Part shown: in pieces, positions 17,542 to 25,987 of the stretch | Numbering within the stretch: position 1 is the first letter of the stretch | How the letters are laid out: each line of letters opens with the position of its first letter | Source of the DNA: Burkholderia cenocepacia | GTDB lineage: Bacteria > Pseudomonadota > Gammaproteobacteria > Burkholderiales > Burkholderiaceae | Assembly (NCBI RefSeq): GCF_014211915.1 | Contig: NZ_CP060041.1 | Coordinates: 434,001-498,000, forward strand | Direction: 5' to 3' | DNA length: 64,000 nucleotides | The notes under the pieces: model-generated | The model's database searches: none | What the model saw: only the letters and a program-made list of their open reading frames with translations | Told to the model about the DNA's origin: nothing | Program-made: the position numbers and the translations under genes

Positions 17542-17769
17542 TTACATCCGATAGCCCGGTTTCTTGTACAACGTTCCGGAACGCGCATCGATATCCGGAC
17601 GATAGACTTCCTCCTTCCATCTATCCGCCGGAATCTCCTCGAAACCAACTGAAACGGATTCCTCACCATAACCGAGTATGTCCATCACGTCGCGCGTGAT
17701 GGCGTCCGCGAGACGTTGCTTCTGTTCCTCGGTCTTCCCGGGCCAGGCTTTGACGATGACGTGGGGCAT
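17542..17769 (-). CDS. 4-oxalocrotonate tautomerase family protein (PptA/YdcE-like)
   Basis: A 75-residue protein starting [51 protein letters not shown]. This gives the N-terminal catalytic Pro after Met removal, the amphipathic helix and the second strand of the 4-OT fold. The extended C-terminus ([22 protein letters not shown]) resembles PptA. Such enzymes interconvert keto-enol tautomers. GGAGAAGGA precedes the ATG. Same strand as the upstream carboxymuconolactone decarboxylase-like gene (42 bp gap), so probably the last gene of that operon. Confidence 0.88.
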   Translation of the reverse strand: MPHVIVKAWPGKTEEQKQRLADAITRDVMDILGYGEESVSVGFEEIPADRWKEEVYRPDIDARSGTLYKKPGYRM

Positions 17770-17811
17770 GACATCCTTCTCCGAAATTCGAAACGACCGC
17801 GTGCACGCGCA

Positions 17812-18627
17812 TCACGCCGCGCGCCATGAAAATACGTCCTTGAATACCGGCAGCGCCGAAAAGACGTTCGGCCATCCCGCGTAGAACGCCAGTTGCGTCA
17901 ACGTCTCGGACGCTTCGGCCTGCGTGAGCCCGTTGTCCATCGCACGATTCAGGTGATACGGGATTTGCGCGACCTGGCCGTTGGCGACGAGCGCGCTCAC
18001 CGTCACCAGGCTGCGGTCGCGCGGCGCGAGCCCGGGGCGCAGCCACAAGTCGCGAAACAGCGCATCGGTCGTGTACTCGACCACGCCGGGCGCGACCGCG
18101 CCGAAGTTTTCCGAGACCGTCCGCGCACGCTGCGCCTCGGCTGCCTCGTTCAGCGGCAGCGGCGTGACGTCCGCCGGCGCGAGCTGATCGGGCCCGATGC
18201 CGCGTTCGTCATAGACATGCCTGACGATGATCGATGCGGCGCTCGCGTTGGCCCATCCCGCGTAAAAAGCCAGATGCGCGATCATTTCCGATATTTCCGC
18301 GGGCTTCACGCCGTGATCCAGCGCGAGACGCGCATGCAGCGGCATCTCGACGGTCTGGCCGCGGGCGATCAGCACCGACAGCGTCACGATGCTGCGATCG
18401 CGCAGCGACAGGTGCGGTCGCTTCCAAAGGCCGTCGAATACGGTATGGCTCGTGTATCGCTCGAAGGCCGGGGCAACCGCCTTCAAGGCGTCAACAGACA
18501 AGGGTTCCTGCATGGTGTCGGTCCTTTGCATGGTGGTGCACGCGGCGGCCAGCAGTGCCAGCCCTGTCGCGGCGACGAATCGCGACAGGCGCCGCGTGCG
18601 ATCGTCAACGCGCGCCGTGCTGCGCAT
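17812..18627 (-). CDS. Carboxymuconolactone decarboxylase family lipoprotein (two CMD domains)
   Basis: A 271-residue protein with a lipoprotein-type signal (RFVAATGLALLAAAC, Cys30) and two repeated CMD domains. The first contains LRDRSIVTLSVLIARGQTVEMPLHARLALDHGVKPAEISEMIAHLAFYAGW; the second contains PRDRSLVTVSALVANGQVAQIPYHLNRAMDNGLTQAEASETLTQLAFYAGW. There is no Cys-x-x-Cys peroxidatic pair, so it is not AhpD-like. Neighbours (cupin, tautomerase, LysR) suggest an aromatic or muconolactone-type pathway, but an envelope location is unusual for that. An alternative ATG at 18663 has a stronger GGGAGG site. Confidence 0.85.
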   Translation of the reverse strand: MRSTARVDDRTRRLSRFVAATGLALLAAACTTMQRTDTMQEPLSVDALKAVAPAFERYTSHTVFDGLWKRPHLSLRDRSIVTLSVLIARGQTVEMPLHARLALDHGVKPAEISEMIAHLAFYAGWANASAASIIVRHVYDERGIGPDQLAPADVTPLPLNEAAEAQRARTVSENFGAVAPGVVEYTTDALFRDLWLRPGLAPRDRSLVTVSALVANGQVAQIPYHLNRAMDNGLTQAEASETLTQLAFYAGWPNVFSALPVFKDVFSWRAA

Positions 18628-18802
18628 CGGTGACGTGTTCGGGCCGGTTGACGTCGCGCCCATCGAGTGCCTCCCGAAGCGCGACCTGCGTGCCGCTGCG
18701 CGCAACCGCGATGCCCGCGCTCGCCGCCGCATCGGCCGATGCGGCCGCTGCGGCGAACGACGCGCGGGCCGGCATCGAATTCAAGGCTGCTGGCGTATTC
18801 AT
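18605..18802 (-). pseudogene. Second, truncated cupin tail coupled to the cupin gene
   Basis: A 65-codon open frame whose ATG overlaps the cupin stop (ATGA). After an Ala-rich stretch it reads TQVALREALDGRDVNRPEHVTDAQ, in register with the cupin ending [24 protein letters not shown]. The nucleotide sequences are similar as well, so it is a partial duplication that lost the barrel. It overlaps the start of the CMD gene in another frame. It may now act only as a coupling leader. Confidence 0.6.
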
Positions 18803-19209
18803 CGCGGTCCGCCGCTGCCGAGGTATTGCTCGTCCGTGACCTTCTCCAGCCAACGGACGTTCTTGCCGTCGAGCGCTTCCTGAATCGCGACGTGAGTCAT
18901 CGCGGTGGTCGACGTCGCACCGTGCCAGTGCCTGTGGCCCGGCGGGCACCAGACCACGTCGCCCGCGCGGATCTCGACGCGCGGTTCGCCGTCGCATTGC
19001 GTCCAGCCGCAGCCGGCGGTCACGAGCAGCGTCTGGCCGAGCGGATGCGTATGCCACGCGGTGCGGGCGCCCGGCTCGAACGTCACGCTGGCGCACGATA
19101 CGCGCGCCGGCGGCGGCGGTGCGTTCAGCGGGTCGATCCGGACCGTGCCGGTGAACCATTCGTCGGGGCCCTTGATCGAGGGCTGCGAGCCCGCGCGCTT
19201 CAGTTCCAT
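18799..19209 (-). CDS. Cupin-domain protein, (R)-mandelonitrile-lyase-like
   Basis: A 136-residue cupin with a complete metal site: H53-x-H55 and Gln59 in [17 protein letters not shown], and His95 in [16 protein letters not shown], the pattern of Mn-dependent small cupins such as AcHNL ((R)-selective hydroxynitrile lyase). The terminal [22 protein letters not shown] is also characteristic. Whether it works as a lyase or in another carbon-carbon step is unknown. First gene of the cupin-CMD-tautomerase operon, divergent from the LysR gene at 19328. Confidence 0.88.
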   Translation of the reverse strand: MELKRAGSQPSIKGPDEWFTGTVRIDPLNAPPPPARVSCASVTFEPGARTAWHTHPLGQTLLVTAGCGWTQCDGEPRVEIRAGDVVWCPPGHRHWHGATSTTAMTHVAIQEALDGKNVRWLEKVTDEQYLGSGGPR

Positions 19210-19309
19210 GATGTCGTCCTCTACCGAAAAGGGTGCCGCATGGATCGCTCCAGCGGCCAGCCATCCCACTTTAATGACTCGCGATTCATGCGACTAGATG
19301 GCAAAATCG

Positions 19310-19323
19310 GCATAGGCCTATGC
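19310..19323. promoter_or_regulatory. 14-bp perfect palindrome in the cupin/LysR divergent region
   Basis: GCATAGGCCTATGC reads the same on both strands and ends 4 bp before the LysR ATG at 19328, about 100 bp upstream of the cupin start. A perfect palindrome in a 118-bp divergent gap is a good candidate operator for the LysR protein, and its position would allow autorepression. Confidence 0.5.
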
Positions 19324-19327
19324 TGTG

Positions 19328-20248
19328 ATGCATGAATCAATGGAAGACTTCAACGATCTGGTGGCGTTCATGGCGGTCGCGCGCGAACGCAATTTCACGC
19401 GGGCGGCCGCGCAGCTCGGCGTGTCTCAATCGGCGTTGAGCCGAACGGTGCGGGCGCTGGAAGCGCGCATGGGCATTCCGTTGCTGACGCGCACGACGCG
19501 CAGCGTATCGCCGACCGAGGCCGGCGAGCGCTTGCTGGAATCGATCGCCCCGCGCTTTCAGGAAATCGAGGCGGAGCTGGAGTCGCTGCGCGCGATGACG
19601 GATCAGCCGGCCGGCAACGTCCGGATCACCGCGACCGACTACGCGGCGAACGAGTACGTGTGGCCGCGGCTGCAACCGCTGCTGCGTCGCTATCCCGCGC
19701 TCAAGGTCGAACTGGTGAACGACTATGGCCTGACCGATCTCGTCGCCGGCCGCTACGACATCGGCATACGGCTCGGCGACCAGGTCGCCAGGGACATGGT
19801 CGCGCAGCGTATCGCGCCGGACATGACGATGTCGATCATCGGTTCTCCCGAGTACCTGGCGTCCCGACCCGTGACGAAAACGCCTCAGGACCTGACGCAA
19901 CACAACTGCATCAACCTTCGGCTGCCGACCAGAAACGCGCTGCTATCGTGGGAGTTGAGCAAGGGGCGCCGCGAATTGCAGGTTCGCGTCGAAGGCCAAC
20001 TGACGTTCAACAACGTCTATCAGATGGTCGACGCGGCGCTTGCCGGCTTCGGGCTCGCCTATGTGCCGAAGGATCTGGTCGCGCATCACGTTGAAGCCGG
20101 CCGGCTCGGCTGGGTGCTGGAGGACTGGTTTCCGACGTTCGTCGGGCACCACGTCTATTACCCGAGCCGGCGCAAATCGTCGCGGGCCGTCGAGCTCGTG
20201 GTCGATGCGCTCAGGAGCGGCTATCAACGCAATGCGCGGCAAGCTTGA
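19328..20248 (+). CDS. LysR family regulator of the cupin-CMD operon
   Basis: A 306-residue LysR protein. Its wHTH is MEDFNDLVAFMAVARERNFTRAAAQLGVSQSALSRTVRALEARMGIPLLTRTTRSVSPTEAG, and the effector domain starts VRITATDYAANEYVWPRLQPLLRRYPALKVEL. ATG 19328 is used, but ATG 19340 (MEDFNDL) matches the family start equally well; neither has a clear Shine-Dalgarno. It diverges from the cupin gene across a gap holding a perfect palindrome, so it probably controls the cupin-CMD-tautomerase operon. Confidence 0.9.
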   Translation: MHESMEDFNDLVAFMAVARERNFTRAAAQLGVSQSALSRTVRALEARMGIPLLTRTTRSVSPTEAGERLLESIAPRFQEIEAELESLRAMTDQPAGNVRITATDYAANEYVWPRLQPLLRRYPALKVELVNDYGLTDLVAGRYDIGIRLGDQVARDMVAQRIAPDMTMSIIGSPEYLASRPVTKTPQDLTQHNCINLRLPTRNALLSWELSKGRRELQVRVEGQLTFNNVYQMVDAALAGFGLAYVPKDLVAHHVEAGRLGWVLEDWFPTFVGHHVYYPSRRKSSRAVELVVDALRSGYQRNARQA

Positions 20249-20467
20249 GCCGTCACGCCGGCGTGTCGACAGCGGGCAGCGCTGGAAACGCGATGCCCGC
20301 ATGGACGCGCCGCCGCGGTATTGAACGGAAATCGAGCACCGCCGGCACCGCTGCGTCGAGTAACGGGCAGACGTGATCGGCAATCCCGGCTTCGATACGC
20401 GCGGTACGTCGAACAGCGCCGTCGAGCGACGTGACCTCGCCTGACGACCTCGATCCTGCGTCGCCCA

Positions 20468-21118
20468 TCACTTCGGAAACACGCCTCTGCTCATCGCATC
20501 GAGCTGCCGAACGATCTCCGCGCGCAATTCGGCCGATACCTCGACGCTGTCGAGCAATTCCGAAATCCACAACCCGTCGGCCGCGAGCCGGCAGATCATC
20601 AGCGTCGCGGCCTGTTCGAGCGGTACCGGATCGGGCCGTGTCCATTCGCGCATCGGCACCGACCAGCGCGCACGCGTGTCCTGCTCGGTGATCATCGACG
20701 CGACCAGCACGCGCAGCACCTCGATACTCGCGGCCGGATTGGCCGCGTCGAGCACCGCATGCAGATACGCGCGCGCCGCCGCGCCGTCGCCGCTGGAATC
20801 GGCCGCCATCCGCGCGGTCAACTGCGCGCCGAACCGCTCGGTCGCCTGCCCGAACAGCGCATCCAGCAGCCCCTGCTTGTTCGCGAAGTGATATTGCAGC
20901 GCGCCTTTCGTCACGCCGGCCCGTTCGGCCACCGCATCGAGCGTCAACGCGGCCACGCCGTGATGCGTCGCGATCTCCGACGCGGCCGCCAGCAATTGCG
21001 CGCGCACCTGGTCCGGCGCTTTTTTTCGCCGCACGCCGGCCACGGCTGCGGCCGGCGCCGATGATCCTTCGGAGGCCCGTGTATCGGGCGTTCCAGCCGG
21101 TTCGACAGGCGCGGACAC
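20468..21118 (-). CDS. TetR family transcriptional regulator
   Basis: A 216-residue TetR protein if translation starts at GTG 21118; the frame stays open far upstream, so the start is uncertain. The HTH is RAQLLAAASEIATHHGVAALTLDAVAERAGVTKGALQYHFANKQGLLDALF (residues ~39-90), a strong TetR_N match. The C-terminal ligand domain (PAASIEVLRVLVASMITEQDTRARWSVPMREW) resembles TetR_C regulators of efflux or fatty-acid genes. Its 5' end lies next to the remnant of a squalene-hopene cyclase, so the normal divergent target has probably been lost. Confidence 0.88.
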   Translation of the reverse strand: MSAPVEPAGTPDTRASEGSSAPAAAVAGVRRKKAPDQVRAQLLAAASEIATHHGVAALTLDAVAERAGVTKGALQYHFANKQGLLDALFGQATERFGAQLTARMAADSSGDGAAARAYLHAVLDAANPAASIEVLRVLVASMITEQDTRARWSVPMREWTRPDPVPLEQAATLMICRLAADGLWISELLDSVEVSAELRAEIVRQLDAMSRGVFPK

Positions 21119-21159
21119 GTCGCGCGGCGCGATGCTCGATCGCCGCGGACGGCACGCAC

Positions 21160-21948
21160 CCGTACGCGTCGCGCGTCGCACGCGCGCTCGACTGGATGCG
21201 CGGGCTGCAATCGCGCAACGGCGGCTTCGCGGCGTTCGACGCGGACTGCGACCGCATGTATCTGAACGCGATTCCGTTCGCCGATCACGGCGCGCTGCTC
21301 GACCCGCCGACCGAGGACGTATCGGGCCGCGTGCTGCTGTGCTTCGGCGTGACGAAGCGCGCCGCAGACCGCGCGTCGCTCGCCCGCGCGATCGACTACG
21401 TGAAGCGCACGCAGCAGCCCGACGGCAGCTGGTGGGGCCGCTGGGGCACGAACTACCTCTACGGTACGTGGAGCGTGCTGGCCGGCCTCGCGCTCGCCGG
21501 CGAGGACAGGTCGCAGCCCTATATCGCCCGCGCGCTCGACTGGCTGCGCGCGCGGCAGCACGCTGACGGCGGCTGGGGCGAGACCAACGACAGCTACCTC
21601 GATCCGAAGCTGGCCGGCACGAACGGCGGCGCGAGCACGTCGAACTGCACCGCGTGGGCGCTGCTCGCGCAGATGGCGTTCGGCGACTGCGAATCCGATT
21701 CGGTGAAGCGCGGCATCGCGTATCTGCAGTCGGTGCAGCAGGAAGACGGCTTCTGGTGGCACCGCTCGCACAATGCGCCGGGCTTCCCGCGCATCTTCTA
21801 TCTGAAGTATCACGGCTATACCGCTTACTTCCCGCTGTGGGCGCTCGCGCGTTATCGGCGGCTGGCAGGGGCGAAGGATGCGGGCGCAACCAGGTCGTGC
21901 GCGTCCGGTGCGTCCGCCACATCCGTAACGGACGACGCGCTCGCCTGA
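21160..21948 (+). pseudogene. Squalene-hopene cyclase, C-terminal remnant
   Basis: About 260 codons match the last 40% of squalene-hopene cyclase (normally ~650-680 residues): ARALDWMRGLQSRNGGFAAFDAD, AIPFADHGALLDPPTEDVSGRVL and the QW repeats QQPDGSWWGRWGTNYLYGTWSVL, QHADGGWGE and QQEDGFWW. The catalytic DxDD motif and the whole N-terminal part are absent; the TetR gene begins immediately upstream. A deletion or rearrangement must have removed the front. The open frame continues at 21061, but no cyclase similarity is visible there. The fragment cannot cyclise squalene. Confidence 0.9.
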
Positions 21949-22033
21949 GCCGGGACCTCGGCCGAAACGGCAACGCCCCGGCACGCCCGACGGCGTCGGG
22001 CGCGCTCGCGACGACTCCCCTCCCTATTCCCGC

Positions 22034-22948
22034 TTACATGTCGCGCGGCGCCCGCATCCGCGCGAACGCGTCACGCAAATCCGCGCAGAACGCGTCGCCG
22101 ATCATCGACAGCGGCTGCGACGCGGACGTCACCAGATAGAAGTGATCGGGCACGGCCGGCTCGAACGGCTTGACGGCCACGCGATGCCCCGCATATGCGG
22201 CCGTCACCGGATCGATCAGCGCGACGCCGGCGCCGTTCGCGACGAACGCGACGATGGTCTGCGACAGTTGCGCCTCGATCGACAGCACGCGCGACACGCC
22301 GGCTTCGACGAATACGCGATCGATCGCGCTGCGCGCCTCGAAACTCGGCGGAAACGAGATGAACGCTTCGTCGCGCAGGTCGGCCGGCCGCACGACGCGC
22401 TTGCGCGCGAGCCGATGCCCACGCGGCACGATGCAGCGCATCGCGCTTTCCGCGAGCCGCTCGCCGCGCACGGCCGGATGCGGGACGGGTTCGGCAATCA
22501 GCCCGACATCGCATTGCCCCGACGCGACCTTGTCGACGACGGTGGACGCACTGTGCGCGAGCAACGTGATGTCGACGCCCGGATGCGCATGCGAGAAACG
22601 CGTGACGAGCTGCGGCAGCAGGTCGAGCGCGACGGCCGGCGAGCCGGCCACGCGCAGCGTGCCGCGCCGCATCGCGCGGATCTGCTCGGCGGCCTGCGCG
22701 ACGCGGTCGAGGCCGACGAACGCGCGTTCGACCTCCTCGTACAGCACACGTGCCTGCGCGGTCGGCGTGAAGCGCCCCTGCTGCCGCTCGAACAGCACGA
22801 AGCCGACCCGGTCCTCGAGATCGGCGATCAGCCGGCTCACGGCCGGCTGCGAGATATGGAGATCGCGTGCCGCACGCGTGACGGTATGGCGCTGCATCAC
22901 TGCGCGAAACGCTTCGATCTGACGAATCCTGAGCGAGGGCGTGGTCAT
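22034..22948 (-). CDS. LysR family regulator (OccR/NocR-like)
   Basis: A 304-residue LysR protein. Its wHTH LRIRQIEAFRAVMQRHTVTRAARDLHISQPAVSRLIADLEDRVGFVLFERQQGRFTPT is of the subtype found in octopine/nopaline regulators and related amino-acid-catabolism LysR proteins. The effector domain follows (LRVAGSPAVALDLLPQLVTRFSHAHPGVDITLLAHS). It is divergent from a three-subunit FAD dehydrogenase operon starting at 23098, which supports a role as an opine- or amino-acid-responsive activator. The 149-bp gap contains AT-rich stretches suited to a LysR operator. Confidence 0.9.
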   Translation of the reverse strand: MTTPSLRIRQIEAFRAVMQRHTVTRAARDLHISQPAVSRLIADLEDRVGFVLFERQQGRFTPTAQARVLYEEVERAFVGLDRVAQAAEQIRAMRRGTLRVAGSPAVALDLLPQLVTRFSHAHPGVDITLLAHSASTVVDKVASGQCDVGLIAEPVPHPAVRGERLAESAMRCIVPRGHRLARKRVVRPADLRDEAFISFPPSFEARSAIDRVFVEAGVSRVLSIEAQLSQTIVAFVANGAGVALIDPVTAAYAGHRVAVKPFEPAVPDHFYLVTSASQPLSMIGDAFCADLRDAFARMRAPRDM

Positions 22949-23097
22949 AACACTGGATTATGGGTCGTTGATCAAGCTGTATTGGACAGCCCATTTTGCC
23001 TGCCCGAACATCGGTTCCGCAACGTATTGAAAGCAAGGAGCCGCGCCGCCATGGGATATAACACGCAACCGCCTCACCCGCGACACCGGAGCCGCGC

Positions 23098-24222
23098 ATG
23101 ACCGTGCGCCGCTTCGACGTCGTCGTGGCCGGCGGCGGTCTCGTCGGCATGGCCATCGCATGGGGCATCGCACGTCTCGGCCAGCGCGTCGCGGTGTGCG
23201 ACGGCGACGACATCGCGTTTCGCGCGGCGCGCGGCAACTTCGGGCTCGTGTGGGTGCAGGGCAAGGGCGGCCGCTGCCTGCCGTATGCGCGCTGGTCGCG
23301 CGAATCGTCGGCGCGCTGGCACGCTTTCGCCGCGCAGTTGCGGCGCGAAACGGGCGTGGACTGCGCGTTCGAGCGTCCGGGCGGCATCGAGCTGTTCGAG
23401 CATCGCGCGGAACTCGACAGCGCGACCGACCTGCTCGAATCGCTGCGCCGGCAGGAAACCGCGCTGTCGTACGAGGTGCTCGATCCGGCGGCGCTGCGCC
23501 GGCGCGTTCCCGCGGCGTCGCCGTCGCTGGCCGGCGCGCTGTGGTCGCCGAACGACGGTCACGCGAATCCGCTCACCACGCTGCGCGCGATGCTGCAGGC
23601 GTTTCAGCAGTGCGGCGGCGTCTATCTGCCGCGCAGCGAAGTCGCCGAGATCCGGCCGCGCGCCGGGCGCTTCGAGATCGACACGCGCCACGCGCAGCTC
23701 GAAGCCGGGCGCGTGGTGCTCGCGGCCGGTCTCGACAACGCGCGGCTCGCGCCGATGGTCGACCTGCGCGCACCGATCTCGCCGCTGCGCGGCCAGATCA
23801 TGGTCACCGAACGCCTCGCGCCGTTTCTCGACTATCCGACACTCGTCGTCCGGCAAACGCCGGAAGGCTCGGTGCTCCTCGGCGACTCGGCCGAAGACGT
23901 CGGCTTCGACGACGGCCAGACACGCCCCGCGATGGTCGACATCGCCCGCCGCGCCCGCACCGCGTTCCCGGCGCTGGCCCATGCGCGCATCGTGCGCGCA
24001 TGGGGTGCGCTGCGCATCATGACGCCCGACGGCCTGCCCGTCTACGAGGCGTCGGCCACGTACCCCGGCGCGTTCATCGCGATCTGCCACAGCGGCGTGA
24101 CGCTCGCGGCGACCCACGCCGATCTCGTCGCGCCGTGGATCGCAGGCGGCGCCGCGCCGGCCGACCTGTCCGCCTTTACCACCGCGCGCTTCGACGCGCC
24201 CACGGAAGCCCGGCATGTTTGA
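23098..24222 (+). CDS. FAD-dependent oxidoreductase, beta-type subunit (OoxB/HcnC-like)
   Basis: A 374-residue DAO-family flavoprotein. The Rossmann motif FDVVVAGGGLVGMAIAWGIARLG lies at residues ~6-28, and ISPLRGQIMVTERLAPFL plus the C-terminal IVRAWGALRIMTPDGLPVYEASATYPGAFIAICHSGVTLAATHADLVAPWI match the substrate-oxidising subunit of octopine/nopaline oxidase, hydrogen cyanide synthase HcnC and D-hydroxyproline dehydrogenase. It would oxidise an amine or opine and pass electrons to the FAD/[2Fe-2S] partner. GGAG lies 7 nt before the ATG. The next gene overlaps by 8 bp. Confidence 0.88.
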   Translation: MTVRRFDVVVAGGGLVGMAIAWGIARLGQRVAVCDGDDIAFRAARGNFGLVWVQGKGGRCLPYARWSRESSARWHAFAAQLRRETGVDCAFERPGGIELFEHRAELDSATDLLESLRRQETALSYEVLDPAALRRRVPAASPSLAGALWSPNDGHANPLTTLRAMLQAFQQCGGVYLPRSEVAEIRPRAGRFEIDTRHAQLEAGRVVLAAGLDNARLAPMVDLRAPISPLRGQIMVTERLAPFLDYPTLVVRQTPEGSVLLGDSAEDVGFDDGQTRPAMVDIARRARTAFPALAHARIVRAWGALRIMTPDGLPVYEASATYPGAFIAICHSGVTLAATHADLVAPWIAGGAAPADLSAFTTARFDAPTEARHV

Positions 24223-24514
24223 ATCCCTCATTCCCGCCGCCGCGATGCTCGAGCGCGTGCGCATCCATATCGACGGCACGCCGCACGACGTACCCGCGCA
24301 TTACAGCGTCGCGGCCGCGATGCTCGCCGCCGGCTCGGCCGCGTGCCGCACGAGCGCCGTGAGCGGCGCGCCGCGCGGCCCGTTCTGCATGATGGGCGTG
24401 TGCTTCGACTGCCTCGTCGAAATCGACGGCGTACCGAACGTGCAAGGCTGCATGACACCCGTTGCCGACGGCATGCAGGTCCACACGATGCACGGCAAGG
24501 CGAGGCTCGCATGA
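24215..24514 (+). CDS. Small (2Fe-2S)-binding subunit (HcnA-like gamma subunit)
   Basis: A 99-residue ferredoxin-like subunit. Cysteines C58-x4-C63-x2-C66-x12-C79 in FCMMGVCFDCLVEIDG...QGCM form the plant-type [2Fe-2S] cluster found in HcnA-like gamma subunits. It overlaps the upstream FAD subunit by 8 bp and the downstream one by an ATGA, so all three subunits are made together. Its role is electron transfer between the two flavoproteins. Confidence 0.9.
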   Translation: MFESLIPAAAMLERVRIHIDGTPHDVPAHYSVAAAMLAAGSAACRTSAVSGAPRGPFCMMGVCFDCLVEIDGVPNVQGCMTPVADGMQVHTMHGKARLA

Positions 24515-25947
24515 CGCGCCGCCAGTGCGACCTGCTGATCGTCGGCGCCGGGCCGGCGGGAATGGCGGCGGCGACTGCCGCGCATGCGGCCGGCTTGTCG
24601 GTCGTCGTCGCGGACGAAGGGCGCGCGCCCGGCGGCCAGATCTACCGCAACGTGGCCGATGCGCCGCCACCGCTCGCGCAATGGCTCGGCGCCGACTACA
24701 CGGCGGGCCGCCCGCTCGTCGACGGCCTGCTCGCCAGCGGCGCGCATTACCTGCCCCGCAGCGTCGTGTGGCAAATCGCGTTCGAGCCGGCGCCCGTCGC
24801 GATGCTCACGCAAGGCGGCCCGGCGCGCGGCACGCTCGAAATCGGCGCGCGCGCGGTGCTGATCGCGACCGGCGCGCAGGAGCGGCCGTGGCCGGTACAC
24901 GGCTGGACGTTGCCCGGCGTGATGGGCGTCGGCGCCGCGCAGACGCTGCTGAAGGCGTCCGGCCTCGCGCCGTCCGCCGACGCCGTGCTCGCGGGCAGCG
25001 GCCCGCTGCTGTGGCTGTTCGCCGCGCAATTGCTGAATGCCGGCCGGCGCGTGCGCGCGCTGGTCGACACGACACCGCGCGATGCGTGGCGCCGCGCGCT
25101 TCCGCATGCGCTACCGGCACTGCGCGGCGCCGACTATCTGCTCAAGGGCTGGCGCATGCTGCGCGCGGTGCGCCGCGCCGGGATTCCGGTGTATCGCGGC
25201 GCGACCGACGTCCGCATCGACGGCGAAAGCCGCGCCGAACGCATCCGCTTTCGCGACGCAGACGGCATCGTGCAAACACTCGACACGTCGCTCGTGCTGC
25301 TGCATCAGGGCGTCATTCCGTCGACGCAGCTCGCGCGTTCGCTCGGCTGCGCACACGAATGGGATGAATCGTCGGCATGCTGGCGGCCGCAGTGCGACGC
25401 GCGCGGCCGCAGCAGCGTACCGCACGTGTGGATCGCGGGCGACGGCGCGGGCATCGGCGGCGCGCGGGCGGCGGCACTCGCCGGCGAAGTGTCGGCGCTC
25501 GACATCGCCGCGCGACTCGGCGCGCTCGACACGCAACGACAGGCCGCACGCGAACGCCCGGTGCTGCGCGCGTTGCACCGCCACCTCGCGGTGCGCCCGC
25601 TGCTCGACGCGCTGTACACGCCGCCCACCGCGCTGCGCCGCCCCGACGACGACACGATCGTGTGCCGCTGCGAGGAAGTCGCGGCCGGCGAGATCCGCCG
25701 GCTCGCGGCGCTCGGCTGCCAGGGGCCGAACCAGATGAAGGCGTTTACGCGCTGCGGCATGGGTCCGTGCCAGGGACGCTGGTGCGGCACGACGGTCGGC
25801 GAGCTGATCGCCGACGTGCAGCAGCGCGGCGTCGGCGACGTCGGCCACTACCGGATTCGCGCGCCGATCAAGCCCGTCACCGTCGGCGAGATGGCCGACG
25901 CCCTCGAACTGTCGAACGATTTTCAGCGCGGCGAATTTCCGAGCTGA
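24511..25947 (+). CDS. FAD/NAD(P)-binding oxidoreductase, alpha-type subunit (OoxA/HcnB-like) with BFD domain
   Basis: A 478-residue flavoprotein. FAD motif LLIVGAGPAGMAAATAAHAAG (residues ~8-28); second dinucleotide fold around AVLAGSGPLLWLFAAQLLNAG; HVWIAGDGAGIGGARAAALAG closes the FAD site. The C-terminal BFD-like domain binds a [2Fe-2S] cluster through C385-x-C387 and C415-x4-C420 (IVCRCEEV ... TRCGMGPCQGRWC). This architecture is the alpha subunit of octopine/nopaline oxidase, HcnB and D-hydroxyproline dehydrogenase. With the beta and gamma subunits it forms a membrane-associated dehydrogenase, probably for an opine or D-amino acid; the exact substrate is not evident. Confidence 0.9.
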   Translation: MTRRQCDLLIVGAGPAGMAAATAAHAAGLSVVVADEGRAPGGQIYRNVADAPPPLAQWLGADYTAGRPLVDGLLASGAHYLPRSVVWQIAFEPAPVAMLTQGGPARGTLEIGARAVLIATGAQERPWPVHGWTLPGVMGVGAAQTLLKASGLAPSADAVLAGSGPLLWLFAAQLLNAGRRVRALVDTTPRDAWRRALPHALPALRGADYLLKGWRMLRAVRRAGIPVYRGATDVRIDGESRAERIRFRDADGIVQTLDTSLVLLHQGVIPSTQLARSLGCAHEWDESSACWRPQCDARGRSSVPHVWIAGDGAGIGGARAAALAGEVSALDIAARLGALDTQRQAARERPVLRALHRHLAVRPLLDALYTPPTALRRPDDDTIVCRCEEVAAGEIRRLAALGCQGPNQMKAFTRCGMGPCQGRWCGTTVGELIADVQQRGVGDVGHYRIRAPIKPVTVGEMADALELSNDFQRGEFPS

Positions 25948-25987
25948 CGCGCACGCCCACTCTTCCCCACACGAACGGAGCCTGACC

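Noticed and set aside
21119..21973. N-terminal extension of the TetR frame to about 500 codons
   Set aside because: The upstream part is antisense to the cyclase remnant and Arg/Ser-rich; the GTG at 21118 gives a normal TetR length.
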